Source: Microbotryum silenes-acaulis
Taxonomy: Eukaryota > Basidiomycota > Microbotryomycetes > Microbotryales > Microbotryaceae
NCBI GenBank assembly: GCA_003665825.1
Contig: QPFY01000004.1
Span: 1,674,001 to 1,738,000, forward strand
Direction of reading: 5' to 3'
DNA length: 64,000 bases
The position numbers were made by a program, and so were the translations under genes. The notes beneath the pieces are model-generated. The model saw only the letters and a list, made by a program, of their open reading frames with translations. It was not told where the DNA came from and searched no databases. Shown one piece after another: positions 11,122-22,535 of the stretch (position 1 is the first letter of the stretch; each line of letters begins with the position of its first letter).

Positions 11122-12133
11122 CTAGGCAAGGAGAGCGACGAGACCGGCAACAAAGCCGAGCACGCCGGTAACAGCGACCTTATCGGCGGACGAGGCAGCC
11201 TTCGAAGTGGCAGCTGCAGGTTGTTTGGTCACGCCAAAGTGGTCAGCGTCAGCAACAGCAAGCCGAAAACATTTTTTTGGGCTAAGAACCGCAAAACGTA
11301 CCTGCAGCGGCACTCGTGACGGCCTGTGGGTTCAAGGAAATGGCACGCAGAACAAGGCTGCATCAGCACCTCTACAAAAACGATGTAGCAAGGTCCGGAG
11401 GAGACCAACGTACAGCGGCAGCGGAGGTGGCCGAGGGCTTGACCGATGAAGCAGCCGCGGCAGCGGAGGTGGCGGCCGAACCGGCCGAAGAAGTGGGGGC
11501 AGCGGCCGAAGAAGCGGAAGCAGCGGTCGACGAAGCAGCTTCAGCCGAAGCACTCCCGGTTCCTGCAGTGAGGGCGGCGGAGATGGCACCCTGATCGATG
11601 GTAACGCCGACGGCAGAGCAAGACGAGGTTCCGAAGCCCTCGGCGGCGGCAAGGTCACTGGCGGGACAGCTGCTCTTGAAGCACTGGACGGTGGCGATTT
11701 GGAACTTGGTATCCTTGCACAAGCAAGAAATGTCGGTGATCTGCATGGATAGACGCACACCATGTAAGCAAACAACAGGGATCCGTTTCGTGGCGGGTCG
11801 CTACTCGAGTTCGGACCGCGAGTGGCGCACAAGACTGTTTCGTGTATGCTTACAGTGCAGGCAGAGCCCGAAGACGTGACGGAAGAGGAGAAGCAGGGGA
11901 GGACGCAAGAAGGAAGCTGTAGGTGACACAGGCCAAAGGACGCGTGCAAGCTGTCAGTCAACACTGGTGAGGGTGGTCACAAGCCTGGCGTCCGGGGCTC
12001 CTCGACCGCCGGCCAGGTTCGAGGTTGACCCAAAACGCCACCATCGAGAGGGCCCAGAACTCACGGCTGCCGACTGAGCAGAAACTAAGGCACCGGCCGA
12101 GGCCAAGATAACAGCGGCGGCGAAGCGGACCAT
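11122..12133 (-). CDS. CFEM-domain GPI-anchored surface protein, copy 3 (intact)
   Basis: Five exons (12133-12065, 11916-11854, 11740-11414, 11323-11302, 11213-11122) join to 190 residues. Residues 1-19 form a signal peptide (MVRFAAAVILASAGALVSA). The CFEM domain has the eight cysteines C27, C31, C43, C50, C52, C64, C69 and C85, with aspartate D47 three residues before the C-L-C core; in known CFEM proteins this Asp coordinates heme iron. A Ser/Ala/Thr-rich stalk follows, and then a C-terminal GPI-type signal (SSADKVAVTG followed by hydrophobic residues). Likely a wall- or membrane-anchored protein in heme/iron capture, surface structure or host contact; the sequence does not decide between these. 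Exon 4 is only 22 bases. It is the only one of the three tandem copies whose frame closes. Confidence 0.88.
11302..11323 (-). other. 22-base micro-exon of CFEM copy 3
   Basis: Bounded by CCCACAG and GTACGT. It encodes AVTSAAA plus one base; without it the GPI exon is out of frame. Confidence 0.85.
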
Positions 12134-13046
12134 GGTAGTGAGTGCTTAATGTACTGGGTTGAAAGAGAGAAGCGGTATGAAAAGAGCGGGAGCAAGGAGC
12201 GGGGTTGTGGGAGGGAAGTGAAAAGGATCCGAGTGTGGAGCATGTTGAAGCGTGTGGGGGCCGAAATTCTCCGAAACGCTCCGTAATTGGACAAAAAAGG
12301 CAAAAACGCTGGGCCGAAGCATGTTCCCGTTTGGAGCCAAATTTGCCATCCACAGTCTGGGCGAATGTTCACGTGTCTCCACGTTCTTGGCCGCCATTGA
12401 TGGTGGCCACGGCTGGCCAATTCTCTTTTGACCCACCGGGGTCCGTCCTTCCGCTACTAGCGCGGCGATCACTCTCGGCACGCGGTCGCCTTGCGCCCCG
12501 ACCAGCTCCTCCGGCTCCCGGGTGGCCCCTGGACCGGGCCAAATTTGCACATGTCTCTTGACGACTCTTTGAGACGTGGTCGTAAGCACCGACCTACCCA
12601 CAGTTTCGTTGTTCACAACCCACGGAGGGCCTTCTCGAACGATGCATCTCTCCCTCCCCTTTTACACCATGGAATACCCCGTGCAAAAAACTTAAAAGGC
12701 ACCAGCCTGGGCACTGCGTTCCAGGCTTGCCCACTTGCGGCGCGTCGCTCACTCGCACATGGGCGCACAGATCAAAACCCCCGGGCGTGCCTCAGAAGCG
12801 ATCGAGGCCCGTCGCTGGCGGCCAGAACGGAGGGTTTGGGCCTGCAATTACATATCCGTTGCCTTCCTTCGTCCAAATTCACGCTACGTAGGGCACCACC
12901 GTGGCACATCAGAACAGTGGTGGAGCGGGTATTAGTCCAGGGGTTGCCGATCCAGCATCTCAATGTCGAGGGTGTTTCATGCGACGAAATACCTTCATTG
13001 CAGCGCATCCTCTTGCAATCACGACACGCAAGGCGCAGTGGCAGCC
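12134..13046. other. spacer upstream of CFEM copy 3
   Basis: Contains the promoter of CFEM copy 3 and the 3' flank of the dehydrogenase gene. A 356-codon plus frame (12491-13561) crosses into the dehydrogenase and has no family resemblance, so I do not call it. Confidence 0.45.
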
Positions 13047-14553
13047 TCACTCCGTTCGGTCATCAAAGTTCGTCTTTGCGAACGTATAGATCTTGCTCGA
13101 AGTGTTGGCCGTACGAGCTTCGGACGTCATGTTATGCACACTACCGGCATTCTCAAAGACCCACCGAAACCATTCGGGGAAGAAGCGAAGGCCAGGCAGT
13201 AGCGAGGCGTAGTGGGGGAGAACGAGATGCTCCGAAAGACCCGACTCGATGGTGGTCGTCATTTTTTCTGCGAGCCACTTGGGTGAGATTGTCGGGAAGA
13301 GGCTGGGAAGTGAGTAACGCAAACAGTGTGCCAGCAGTCCACGAGTCAGCCGAGCTCTCTGATGATTTGGCTGGCACCACGAGTCGTCGACTCACAATTG
13401 CAGCGACTTATCCTCCAAGAATTCGCCCAGAGTTGTCGCGACTTTGGTCGGGCAGACGATCGAGACGCGCACTTTGGGTGCCTTGTACCGATGAACCAAC
13501 TCGGCCCGTGTCGTCTCGTGAAGAGCCAGGACCGCCGCTTTCGAGCACGAGTACGCAGTGAATTCACACACACTCGCGTACGCCGCGGAGGAGGCGGTCG
13601 TCAGGACGTGGCCATGGTTGATTGCGATCAGGTGGGGCAGGAACTCGCGCAAGATATTGTGAGCACCCATGACGTTGACAGCAAACACCTTCTTCATTGA
13701 GGCCGGTGTCGCCTTGAGAAGAGGGGCTACATGGATGATGCCAGCGTTATTGACCTGTACGGGCAAGATCGCGGTCAGCAACTCAGCCACAGCGAGCTCA
13801 GAAGCCGGCTCAAGAAGATCCGACAAAGTTTTATGTCAGCTTACGATGATGGTAGGGTGGCCCACTTCGGCCCGAACCTTTTGAGCGGCCACAGCGATCG
13901 CTTCAGGGTCTGTAATGTCGACCTTGAAGAAGTGGACGCCCGACGCGGCGTTGTACGTCGGTTCGGCCATGTCAAAGACGACAATCTTGTTGGTCTTTTT
14001 GACGAGCAGTTCGACGACTTCTTTGCCGATTCCTGTCGATCCGCCGGTGATCAAAACCACGTCCCCCTTTCCCTGTATCAGAGGTGATAAACGCGCCCAC
14101 AGACTTACCCGGCACGGTCAGTCATCGGCCCCTTCGAACTCTTTCGTCGAGAAGGGCCAGTTCGCCCACGCACCTTGACTCGACTCCATCGGGGAGGATC
14201 CGCGGCATAATAGCCATTATTCCTGGCCATGCGACCCAAGAATCTATTCGCGGACTTGATGACGACGAACGTGAGGAACCATTTGAGCCATCGCGTCGAT
14301 CGGACGTGGTCCAAGAATCGAAGCTGGGGTCCGAGAATCTGCCGCTGGCGATGGAACGACACCAGCGCGATTAAGGCCGCGACCGGGAGCGAGAAGGGTA
14401 CCTTATCGAGTTGGAAAGTAATGCTGTTGCAAAGGGGAGTAGAAAAACAATGTCAAAGATGTTTCAGTCGGGCTGTGTTCGGTTGTCTATGGCGACCTGT
14501 CGCGCAACATGTGGGGCAGGGGCCTTGACCCCGTGGACGAGGGTGTTGGCCAT
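13047..14553 (-). CDS. membrane-anchored short-chain dehydrogenase/reductase
   Basis: Exons 14553-14497, 14401-14174, 14072-13845, 13754-13396 and 13302-13047 give 375 residues. A hydrophobic N-terminal segment (VPFSLPVAALIALVSF) is followed by the SDR core: cofactor loop TGGSTGIG, structural NNAG, catalytic Ser in TTASSAAYAS and catalytic YSCSK. The layout resembles the retinol-dehydrogenase / 17-beta-hydroxysteroid-dehydrogenase-11 type (membrane or lipid-droplet enzymes acting on sterols, retinoids or lipids), but the substrate is unknown. The acidic residue after beta-2 (FDMAEP) suggests NAD rather than NADP, an inference. The first exon was chosen because it supplies the only in-frame ATG; it is less certain than the rest. 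Confidence 0.85.
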
Positions 14554-14875
14554 CGGGGGCCGAGACTTCACTCACTCGTCAACGGCGACAGTTTTGGCTG
14601 TTCTCATAGCTGTAATAATGGAACGACGCTGAAGGGAGCAGATGACTGAAATGGCGAGCTTGAGCCAAAGAGGGGATGACGGGACTTTGTGATTGCCGGC
14701 GGGACGCCGGGCTCGAGCCCAAGAAACGACGAGTCGGGCCTAGTCCAGCGCCCGTAGGCGGGCGCGAGTCGGCTCTATAGTCAGCAGGGACTTGCCTCGG
14801 TGCGGTTCCTTGCAGCTTGAAATGCGGCGAGTAGCTGGCGGCGACATTTCTGGGGCGCTGGCGGTGTCGAGGGAG

Positions 14876-14894
14876 TGCCAACTTCGCCAACTTC
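14876..14894 (-). repeat. 19-base motif, inverted copy of 20341-20359
   Basis: Reads TGCCAACTTCGCCAACTTC on the plus strand, the exact reverse complement of 20341-20359. Confidence 0.75.
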
Positions 14895-15154
14895 AGGCGC
14901 GCGCATGCGCTTGAGGCCCGCTTACAGTGGGCGCGTCTAGTTTCTGGCCTCCGCCTGGAATTTTTGCGGGCTCCATAATGCATTTCGATCTGGAATCCAT
15001 ATGGGTGACTTCCGTCTGGGCCCCGCGTTGAATCCATGGAGACTCCGTGAGCTTGGCCCACATGACCTCCGGGTTGGAGACCTGTACGGGCACCATTGGA
15101 GATCCGTGCAGGTTCCATGGAGCCATAGCAAAAAAGGGGGATATTTTGAGGATG

Positions 15155-15440
15155 GCTTTGGGACGGGGTCGGGACGGCCGTGGGATGGCCGAGGGATGGT
15201 TGCCATCCCAGGATGACCGTGGACGATCACGGCGCACTACCAAAGTTAGGCGCCCCAACTCTGGGACCGTCCCGGGATGGTCCCCGCGACAGGCGCACCA
15301 ATGCTGGGACCGTCCGGGGACCATCGCGGGACCCGCGCCGATCCTGGGATGGTCCAGGAATTGACGGCGGTCTGGGCACGGGGACAGACCTGGGTCCCGG
15401 GATCATCCCGGGATCATCCCGAGATGATGCCAGGATAGTT
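15155..15440. repeat. GC-rich block of degenerate palindromic GGGA-TGGTCCC / GGGATCATCCC units
   Basis: The units GGGATGG, GGGACCGTCC, CCGGGATGGTCC and CCCGGGATCATCC recur many times in both orientations. The end includes two adjacent CCCGGGATCATC units (about 15395-15419). Many units are self-complementary, so the block should form hairpins. Confidence 0.7.
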
Positions 15441-16887
15441 GTGGGATCGATTAGTAAGCAATTTAATTGTTACTTATGCATACTCGTAATACTTGATTCA
15501 TTTGTAATCACTTTTGCGGTCGTTCTCTCGCTGTAATCGGGTGCGGTAGACACATGCATTACAATAAAAGGGTAAAGAAAAGACGTAATATGGCGTCTGC
15601 TACTCAAACTGCTCTAGACGCGCATACAAGGCACCTACCGGACTTCGTGGCTGCGCCCGATGACGGCCAACGCTTCGTTCTGTCGAGGGGCAATAGAGCC
15701 TGTCAACGGCCTGCTCTACGCTCGAGACTCCAGCACTAATAGCTAACAAGTAGCCGAGAGAGAGCGATTGACCCAGACCTGCTGCTATGGTAAGCTGTCG
15801 GGGACATTGTCAGTGAACCGCGAGCGAGTCAGCTGAGCCCCTGAGTCCAAGGCTCTGATGCCAAAAAGCGACCGAGCGGCTCAAAGATGAACAGGCAGTG
15901 ACTTACGTTGGGCTATGAAATGTCTTTGTATGATTGGTGTTCTGTACACAACTGGTTGATGGTCAGTGTATGGCCTTGAGCCGTCAACAGCCTGGCGGAG
16001 GCGTAGGAGGCTCACTATGGTGTCCAAACGAATCTAACTACGACAGAGATGGAGTATTGACAAACCTCGGCATGAACATCAGCAAAGCTGGAAGCGACAA
16101 AAAGAGGGAAGAAGAGCTCCAAACGAGGTCGGAGGTGTGGGACGAGAGGGAGAGACTAACCCGAATCGGCACAGGGGCTAGCCAGTCAGCCCCTCTGGGG
16201 AAGGAACGTGAAGCCCACCAGAGAGCAAGTCAGCTAGGCAAAGTATTGCGGCCATGGATCGAAGATTCGATAAGTGGAGAGTGAAGCATATCACACACTG
16301 TACAGTTAAGAGTGGAATGGCAACGGGCGGGAGTGCGTAGACAGGAGTATGAGTTGTTGCTTGCAGGAAGCAAACTTGAGAAACTATCCCCGCGAAGTGA
16401 CGAAATCTGATATTATTCCGACAATGTTAGGGTTAGCTCCCTGAAGGAATCAAACAGTATGGTGTGCTTGCACAACGCTATGATTGTTTCGCATCGCTTG
16501 GCGGAGCTGTAACCCCTGCCACGCCATTGGACTCTGGATCTCTCATTTCGATCAACCGCCCCGCGCCTCCCCGCGCCCGCAAACGCTCGGGCCGCGTTTT
16601 CGAGGAAATTTGGGCGGTTTTTGGACATGTAGAACACATTCTAATATCACTTCGAGGTGCGTGGGAATTTGACATTTTCGGGCCAAAGGAGGGTGTAAAA
16701 GGCTGACAATAATTTCAGAAAAGGGCGTTTTCCCACCATAGGCCTCTGGGCGGCCGGGCTTTCGGCCTGACAGGCCCTGACTCGCTGACTCGGGCGACTC
16801 AGGTTGCTCCGACTCGAGCGTGCTCCGCGTTGCTCAGTCGTCCGCTCCCTGCCGCGTTCGGTACCTCTTCCACATGGCACATGTCCC

Positions 16888-19827
16888 ATGACATCGCAGT
16901 GCTTCTTCCAACACCATGGTAAGCCCACCTCACCTGGTCTCAGCACGATTCGTTTGCTCCCAGCTCAAGCCGCCCCCTTTCCGCAAGAAGTGCTCGAACT
17001 GACCGGACCGGACTTGACACGTCGTCCTCCCCTCCAGCGCACGCGCAAAGCGTCATCGGTCCGGCGCGATGAAGGTGGTGCACCCCCGATGACCTCCGCC
17101 TCCCGCAGTCCTCGCACGGTCACCGCTCTCAGCGACATCGCCAACAACCTTGTCGGCACCAAACCCGACCTTTCGGCCGGCAAAGAAAGAGCCCCTGCGA
17201 AGGCTCACCAGCGACCCCCCTCGAACAAGGCCAAGCCCAGCAAGGCCGCCGCCGCGACGGCCTCTCTTGCCAAACCTATCGAGCCGGTCAAGCCTGGGAA
17301 GCCTGGGAAGGTACGTCAATCATACTACGGGCCGGAACTCGGACGCTTTGCGTTGACTCTTGATCTACGTCATGGCTGACGTGCTGCCTGACTCGTTGAT
17401 GGGCACAGTCGAAGTCGAGTGGAGTGGTGGCTGTCGCCAAGGACGACAACTCGCTCGACGCGTCCATCGTCAGCGGTGAGGCAGACCACCGCTTCGATGC
17501 GCTCACCACCACCCCCAGCGACAAGGAAGACGAAGAGGACAACTACAAAGAGGACAAATACGAAGAGGACAACTACGAAGGGGAGAACTCTCTCGTGAGT
17601 GTCGACCGTATGACCAGAACGATGCTCCCATACCCGAACTGACGACACGACGCGCGGCATGCAGTTGGGATCGGATGCAAGAGGCGCCGAGAAGGAGAGC
17701 GACTACTTGCAGAAGCCGTCCAAGATGGTAAAGACGATGCACTTGTGCAAGCCAAGTGTCACAAAGGGCTGACCGATGGATACTCTGCTCATGCACTTCC
17801 ACCTTCCTGACTGCTCCTGACCCCACCGCACAGTCGACTTCGAAGAGGCAGAGGACGGCCGAACTGGACGACCATCTCCTCCTGGTATGTTGCCGTCTTG
17901 ACTGGCCAAGGACGGTGATAACTGACCATGATAACGACTTGGACTGGCCAATCGACATCCCTCGCAATCAACCTGCCCAACCCGCGTCAGAGGCCGGAAC
18001 GAAGGACCAAGGTCCCCCGAATCAGCGTCCAAGATCTGCACTTTCCAGACCTCAGCGATGAGGATTCGATGGCAAGTTTGACAGACTATTTTGTCCAGAG
18101 ACTCTTGGGGGTACCAGTTGAATTTACATGCGTGCCTCGTACAGATTGGCGGAGCGGCGGATGAGGTTGCTCACACCAACATGCGAGCGAGTTTGAGCAG
18201 CCCCCAACAGGTCAGCTCAACTTTGCAGACATCTCGTCGACGGCGAGGCTGAACCCTACATCGATACTGATCGACTCTGATCTGTTCTGCGGGGAAAGGC
18301 AATCCGCCCATGCAAGCCAGACGATGACGCCTCCAGCATACTGGCCGGCATGGGCATCTCTGCTTCCCCCCACATGTTGTGTTGCGCTCAAGTGAGTGGG
18401 TTTTTAGGTGTCATGACGGCCGTCTACGCCGCTTCTAATTTGGTTGTTTGTTGCCTCTTAGGCCTTGCTCGAAGGTGCAGAGTTGCGATCTCGACCCGGT
18501 CTACTGCGTCTCTGCCTTCTGCAAATGCGAGGTCAGTATGAACTCCAGAGGGTTGTCGAAACACTCGGGGAGGAGATAAAGGCACTAAGGAGTACGGTGA
18601 CGATGCAGAGCGTGGACAACTTAAAGGTTCGTGCACTCTCGTCGCGTTTGGAAGCCTCACGTTTGAGAGGAGAACGGAGGCTGACTGCGTCATGAAACCC
18701 TCGACTCTTTGCCACAGCGCAAGGTGGCCCCTCTGGCCAAGATCCTTGTCGCAACACCGATTCTCCTGACCCAGCTGAGCGTTATTTGCGGTGAGGGCTC
18801 TTTCCTCCGTCTCCGTCACCCGAACCGCATATTAGGGTTCACTGACGAGACAAGCTCGCTCGCCCGCAGGAAGCGTTGCTGCGTTTTGGCACCGTCCAAA
18901 GAGATTATTGGAACGCCAATCCGGACTTCCATTCTAGCGCGTTGTCGATTTACGCAAACGTCCTCTCGACCGCTCGCTCGGACCTACACAAATTAGTGAG
19001 TGACTTGCCTTCCCTCGGTCGATCCGTCGCCTCGCCACTCGGAGCTTTATTGATTGCGCAAACCTGGGCGCGGTGCGCCCCATTCTCGCGAATAGATTCG
19101 CCGAACGCACCTGGACGAGATTGACATCGTTTAGGCTTTGCAGATCTAGTACAAGGACCATCCGTTGGCGTACACGGATGAGCACCTGGTGTGGTGGTCG
19201 GTGTTGGTCAGTTACGGCAACTGAGATTCGCCCAGCTTGCTCGCGCTTAATTGTGACGCGCCTCCGTTGGTTTGCAGTGTGTTGTCAAGCGCCACGAGGG
19301 TGGAGAGAAGGAGCGCGAGTACTGGCAGGTGCACAGCACCGTCGCGAATGACCTCGCGACCAAGGCGGCCCGACATCACGGCTCCAAAACGTACTGCCCC
19401 GATGGGATGTTTGACTGCGCTACGTACGTACACCAGTCCGCTGCGTCGTACCCTCTCGACATCAACGAACATGGCGCCAGCTGATCAGGCAGACTTACTA
19501 GTTTGAATAGATTTGTCACCCGCACCGTCCTTAGGCTGTACTACCCGGACAGCCAGCACCCCAAGATGATGCAAGCCAAAGTGTCGACTACGGACTCGTC
19601 GTTCCAGGCGGTTTGCATCTCGGTCCTTGGGACATACCAGCCCTCCGCCGACTTCCGGCATCTCGTCCTCGTGAGTACACACCCGCTCTTCCGGCATCCA
19701 CATCGCTTTCGCGTCGCCACTGACAGTCGCGTTCCATCCCCACTGGACATTGATGCGACAGGATCGGGTGCGAGAGATGGCGGAGGGGACGTTGAAGGGA
19801 CAAGACGAATTGAAGCATGGCGAGTGA
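16888..19827 (+). CDS. unrecognised 14-exon gene (583 residues), lineage-specific hypothetical
   Basis: Fourteen exons close in frame: 16888-17310, 17409-17594, 17665-17727, 17834-17884, 17991-18071, 18145-18210, 18299-18391, 18462-18626, 18718-18790, 18874-18995, 19150-19206, 19278-19423, 19511-19670 and 19762-19827. The N-terminal ~210 residues are low in complexity: a Lys/Pro/Ala-rich basic part (AKPIEPVKPGKPGK), then an acidic Asn-Tyr run (EEDNYKEDKYEEDNYEGEN). The remaining ~370 residues look globular and mainly helical (ILVATPILLTQLSVI, FHSSALSIYANVLSTARSDLHKL, YTDEHLVWWSVLCVVKRHEGG, FVTRTVLRLYYPDSQHPKMMQ). I recognise no family. The intron after 18071 uses a GC donor (GCAAGT). The gene sits alone in a repeat-rich region. 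Start codon and first exon are the least certain parts. Confidence 0.65.
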
Positions 19828-20340
19828 GTGGACATGGATAGGGTGACAGTAGCGATCGACACCCGATCTTCGATGGGTGTTCCCGGCATATGGGGTGCGA
19901 AGGTTTGGTCTCGCTGTTCATGCTTGGGTAGGGACACTTTTCATGGCATATAGTGTTGCAATGTGTTATTTACCTCGTCGACATTAGCCGTGCCAACAAG
20001 AGTGCTGCAAGGCCATATTGTGGTGTAACAATATCAGATTCTGGATGGAGTTGATACGGGAGCTGTGCTTAGTCTCTATGGAGTCTTTCAGGTCACTGTA
20101 TGGGGCAAGTATGGCGGTCCACACCGAGCCCGCAAGGAGACTCGCACAGACACTCTGCGGGCCCAGCTATCACTCAGTGCAGCCTCCGTGCGGAATCCAG
20201 GTTTTGGGCGCGTATGGAGTCTGCGAATTTATTGTAATCTCCCCGTCCGGGCTCCATGCCGCCGAGCCGCCTGGGCTCCGGACGATCACCCTATGGGCGC
20301 CGCGTTTCGAGTGAAGTTCGCGCGCCGATGTGTAGGCAAT

Positions 20341-20400
20341 GAAGTTGGCGAAGTTGGCAGAGGCGTGGGGGAAGTTGGCAGTGGCCCACGGGAAGTTAGC
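20341..20400 (+). repeat. GAAGTTGGC repeat cluster; inverted partner of 14876-14894
   Basis: Units begin at 20341, 20350, 20371 and 20391, the last as GAAGTTAGC. The first 19 bases are the exact reverse complement of 14876-14894. Confidence 0.75.
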
Positions 20401-22215
20401 AAAGTCACGTGTCGCTCGCGGCGCGACAATCGCATGGAGCTTTTTCTCAGCCCCCTACTACCTGTCTTGAGTTATGCCCAACGTCCGCACTTCTTCGGCC
20501 TTCGAACCAACACAATAGATTTTGCCACGTCACCGCAAGACTCGCTCTCAATCGTTACTCCCATCCGATGTCGTTCAGCAACTTGAAGCCGATCGAGACA
20601 ATTTGACGCGTACAGCACGCCGGGGCGAGACACATGAACGAGCACATCTCACACTTTAGGTCGACGAAGGCGCGGAGTTGGGCTGTAATCCAATGCTCAC
20701 GAACCTACATGAGCCATCGATCGAGCAAGACAGCCATCAATCTAGCATCACGAGCGCACCGACGTCAGGCTCCCGAGTTCCGCTGTCCACCGCTCTCCAT
20801 CGCCGTCAACCGCCTACAACGCCCCAAAGCATTCTTGAAGACGAGCAGACCGATAAAGAATCAGGTAGCAAAACTTGGAAGACAGGCTGAGCGATACCTT
20901 CAGATAAGGCAAGTTCAGGAGTCGCCGACAAGGATCAGGTCAGAGCCGACGTTGGTCGACCACGATCATTGGACTACACAACGAGTGCAGCTCAATGGTA
21001 GCAGCTCGAATACTAACGATCGTCTCTGTGATCACCGTTGCTATGCTGACATCCATTGTTACCACATCTGGCATGAAATAGAGCCATTCGACAAAAGGTA
21101 CCGTGAGATGTCGCCCGACCGTTAGCGCGTTCGCCGTGCCGCTCCATCTCGTGTACTGAAGTCGGCGTTTCTTTGTTCCCCGTTCTCAGAGAAGTGACCG
21201 GAAATAATTTTATTCATGTTCCGATACCAAGTGCGACTCGTTCAACGCATCTATAGGTGACTTCGAGCTACCCTTCGCTTCGACTTTAGTTCTACCGAGC
21301 CCACCTGGTCCGTATGGTCGGAGATCCGAATGGACGCCGTCTTTCAAGTAAGCAGAGCAACCAACAAACTCAATTCTTACCAAGAAGAACCGAACACACT
21401 TTACAAGCATCAGACGGCAAGAGTGTCGGGTCTTGTGCTCCCTCGGCGATTGAGCACGAGATGTGCTTTCGAACTGCGGCGGGACGAAATCGTGACCGAT
21501 GCCAACCACTAAGATCGGAACACAAGGAGGACGCAGATTGGCTCCACGACCTGCCATCCAGCGTGCCTTCACTTCGCGCTACCAACGACCTTTCTATCGA
21601 AGCTCGCAAGAAGAAGGACCGGCATGAGTTCATGCTCGGCGGACCATATGACAAGATCTTATGACCTCGCTTGATCATTATCGGCATCGGTATCGATCGG
21701 CATCCTTCCCTGCGCTTTTTACATGGTCATCCTCGGTATCTTGATATTTTATCGACCTTCAATTTACGACTTATTCCATCATTCAGGATGTGCTCTGACG
21801 GATACGAGCGCAACAAAACGGTCCTCAAGAAGGGTGACTCGGACTCGAGACTCGTTGGTAGCTTGGATTGGCCTCGCCGAATCCGCGATCTCAGTTGACC
21901 GGTCCGTGCCTTACTCTAGCCATTGGAACTCCAAACACGGTGAGATGTTCGCACAGTTTCTGTGGAAGACATTTCTGGTAAAACAAAGAAGATTTCTTGT
22001 AATCCACGTGTTCGAAGCTTGCTTTTTTCATTGCTCTTTACACTGCTGTCCGAGCCTTGAAAAGGCTTTAAGTGAGGCGGCTGCGAGCGGGATTGTAAGC
22101 GTGTTTCTCAAGCTTAAGCATACCATCTTTACGTGTACCTTGTGCTGGTGTAAAGATACCGAATTCGGGCAAGTTATGCAACAAGAGAGTACTGTGACCA
22201 TGTACATCATGTGTT

Positions 22216-22331
22216 CGTCTTTCCTTCTTCCCCCTTCTTCCCTCATCTTTTCCTTATTTCCTTCCTTTTTTTTTCTCTCTCTTCTTCTCTTTTTTCCTTC
22301 CTTTCCTTCTTTTCTTTGTTTCTTTTTCCGC
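22216..22331 (+). repeat. polypyrimidine (C/T) tract
   Basis: About 115 bases almost entirely C and T on the plus strand. It creates a Lys/Glu/Arg-rich false open frame on the minus strand. Confidence 0.9.
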
Positions 22332-22535
22332 TTCGCCGGCAACTCCCTGGACATGGCGGCCGACATTTCTCAGTGAATTACCGACGCTACCCGTAGGCCG
22401 TAGGGAAAAACCCTAATGTCCTAGCTCTAAGGACAAGAAATATTGGAATGCAATAGCAAATATCAAATAACGGTACTCATCTATTATATGGTCGGCGCTT
22501 TACTACTGCCGACGACTTAGGTCTTCGTACTATGG

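Larger units (their letters stand above)
14554..16887. other. long gene-poor region with degenerate repeats
   Basis: No convincing gene. Contains the GC-rich near-palindromic block at 15155-15440, a segment at 14600-15130 sharing a motif in inverted orientation with 20.3 kb, and AT-richer sequence around 15440-15600. Probably relics of mobile or repetitive DNA; no transposase or reverse transcriptase is recognisable. Confidence 0.45.
19828..22535. other. long gene-poor region
   Basis: No supported gene. Includes repeat-like sequence at 20040-20445 with four GAAGTTGGC/GAAGTTAGC units, and the pyrimidine tract at 22216-22331. Open frames at 20634-21125 and 21210-21664 overlap on both strands and have no recognisable content. 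Confidence 0.45.

Noticed and set aside
12491..13561. 356-codon open frame on the plus strand
   Set aside because: It runs antisense through the dehydrogenase exons; composition is that of a GC-rich shadow frame.
22028..22366. Lys/Glu/Arg-rich 112-codon minus frame
   Set aside because: It is the reverse complement of a C/T simple-sequence tract, not a gene.
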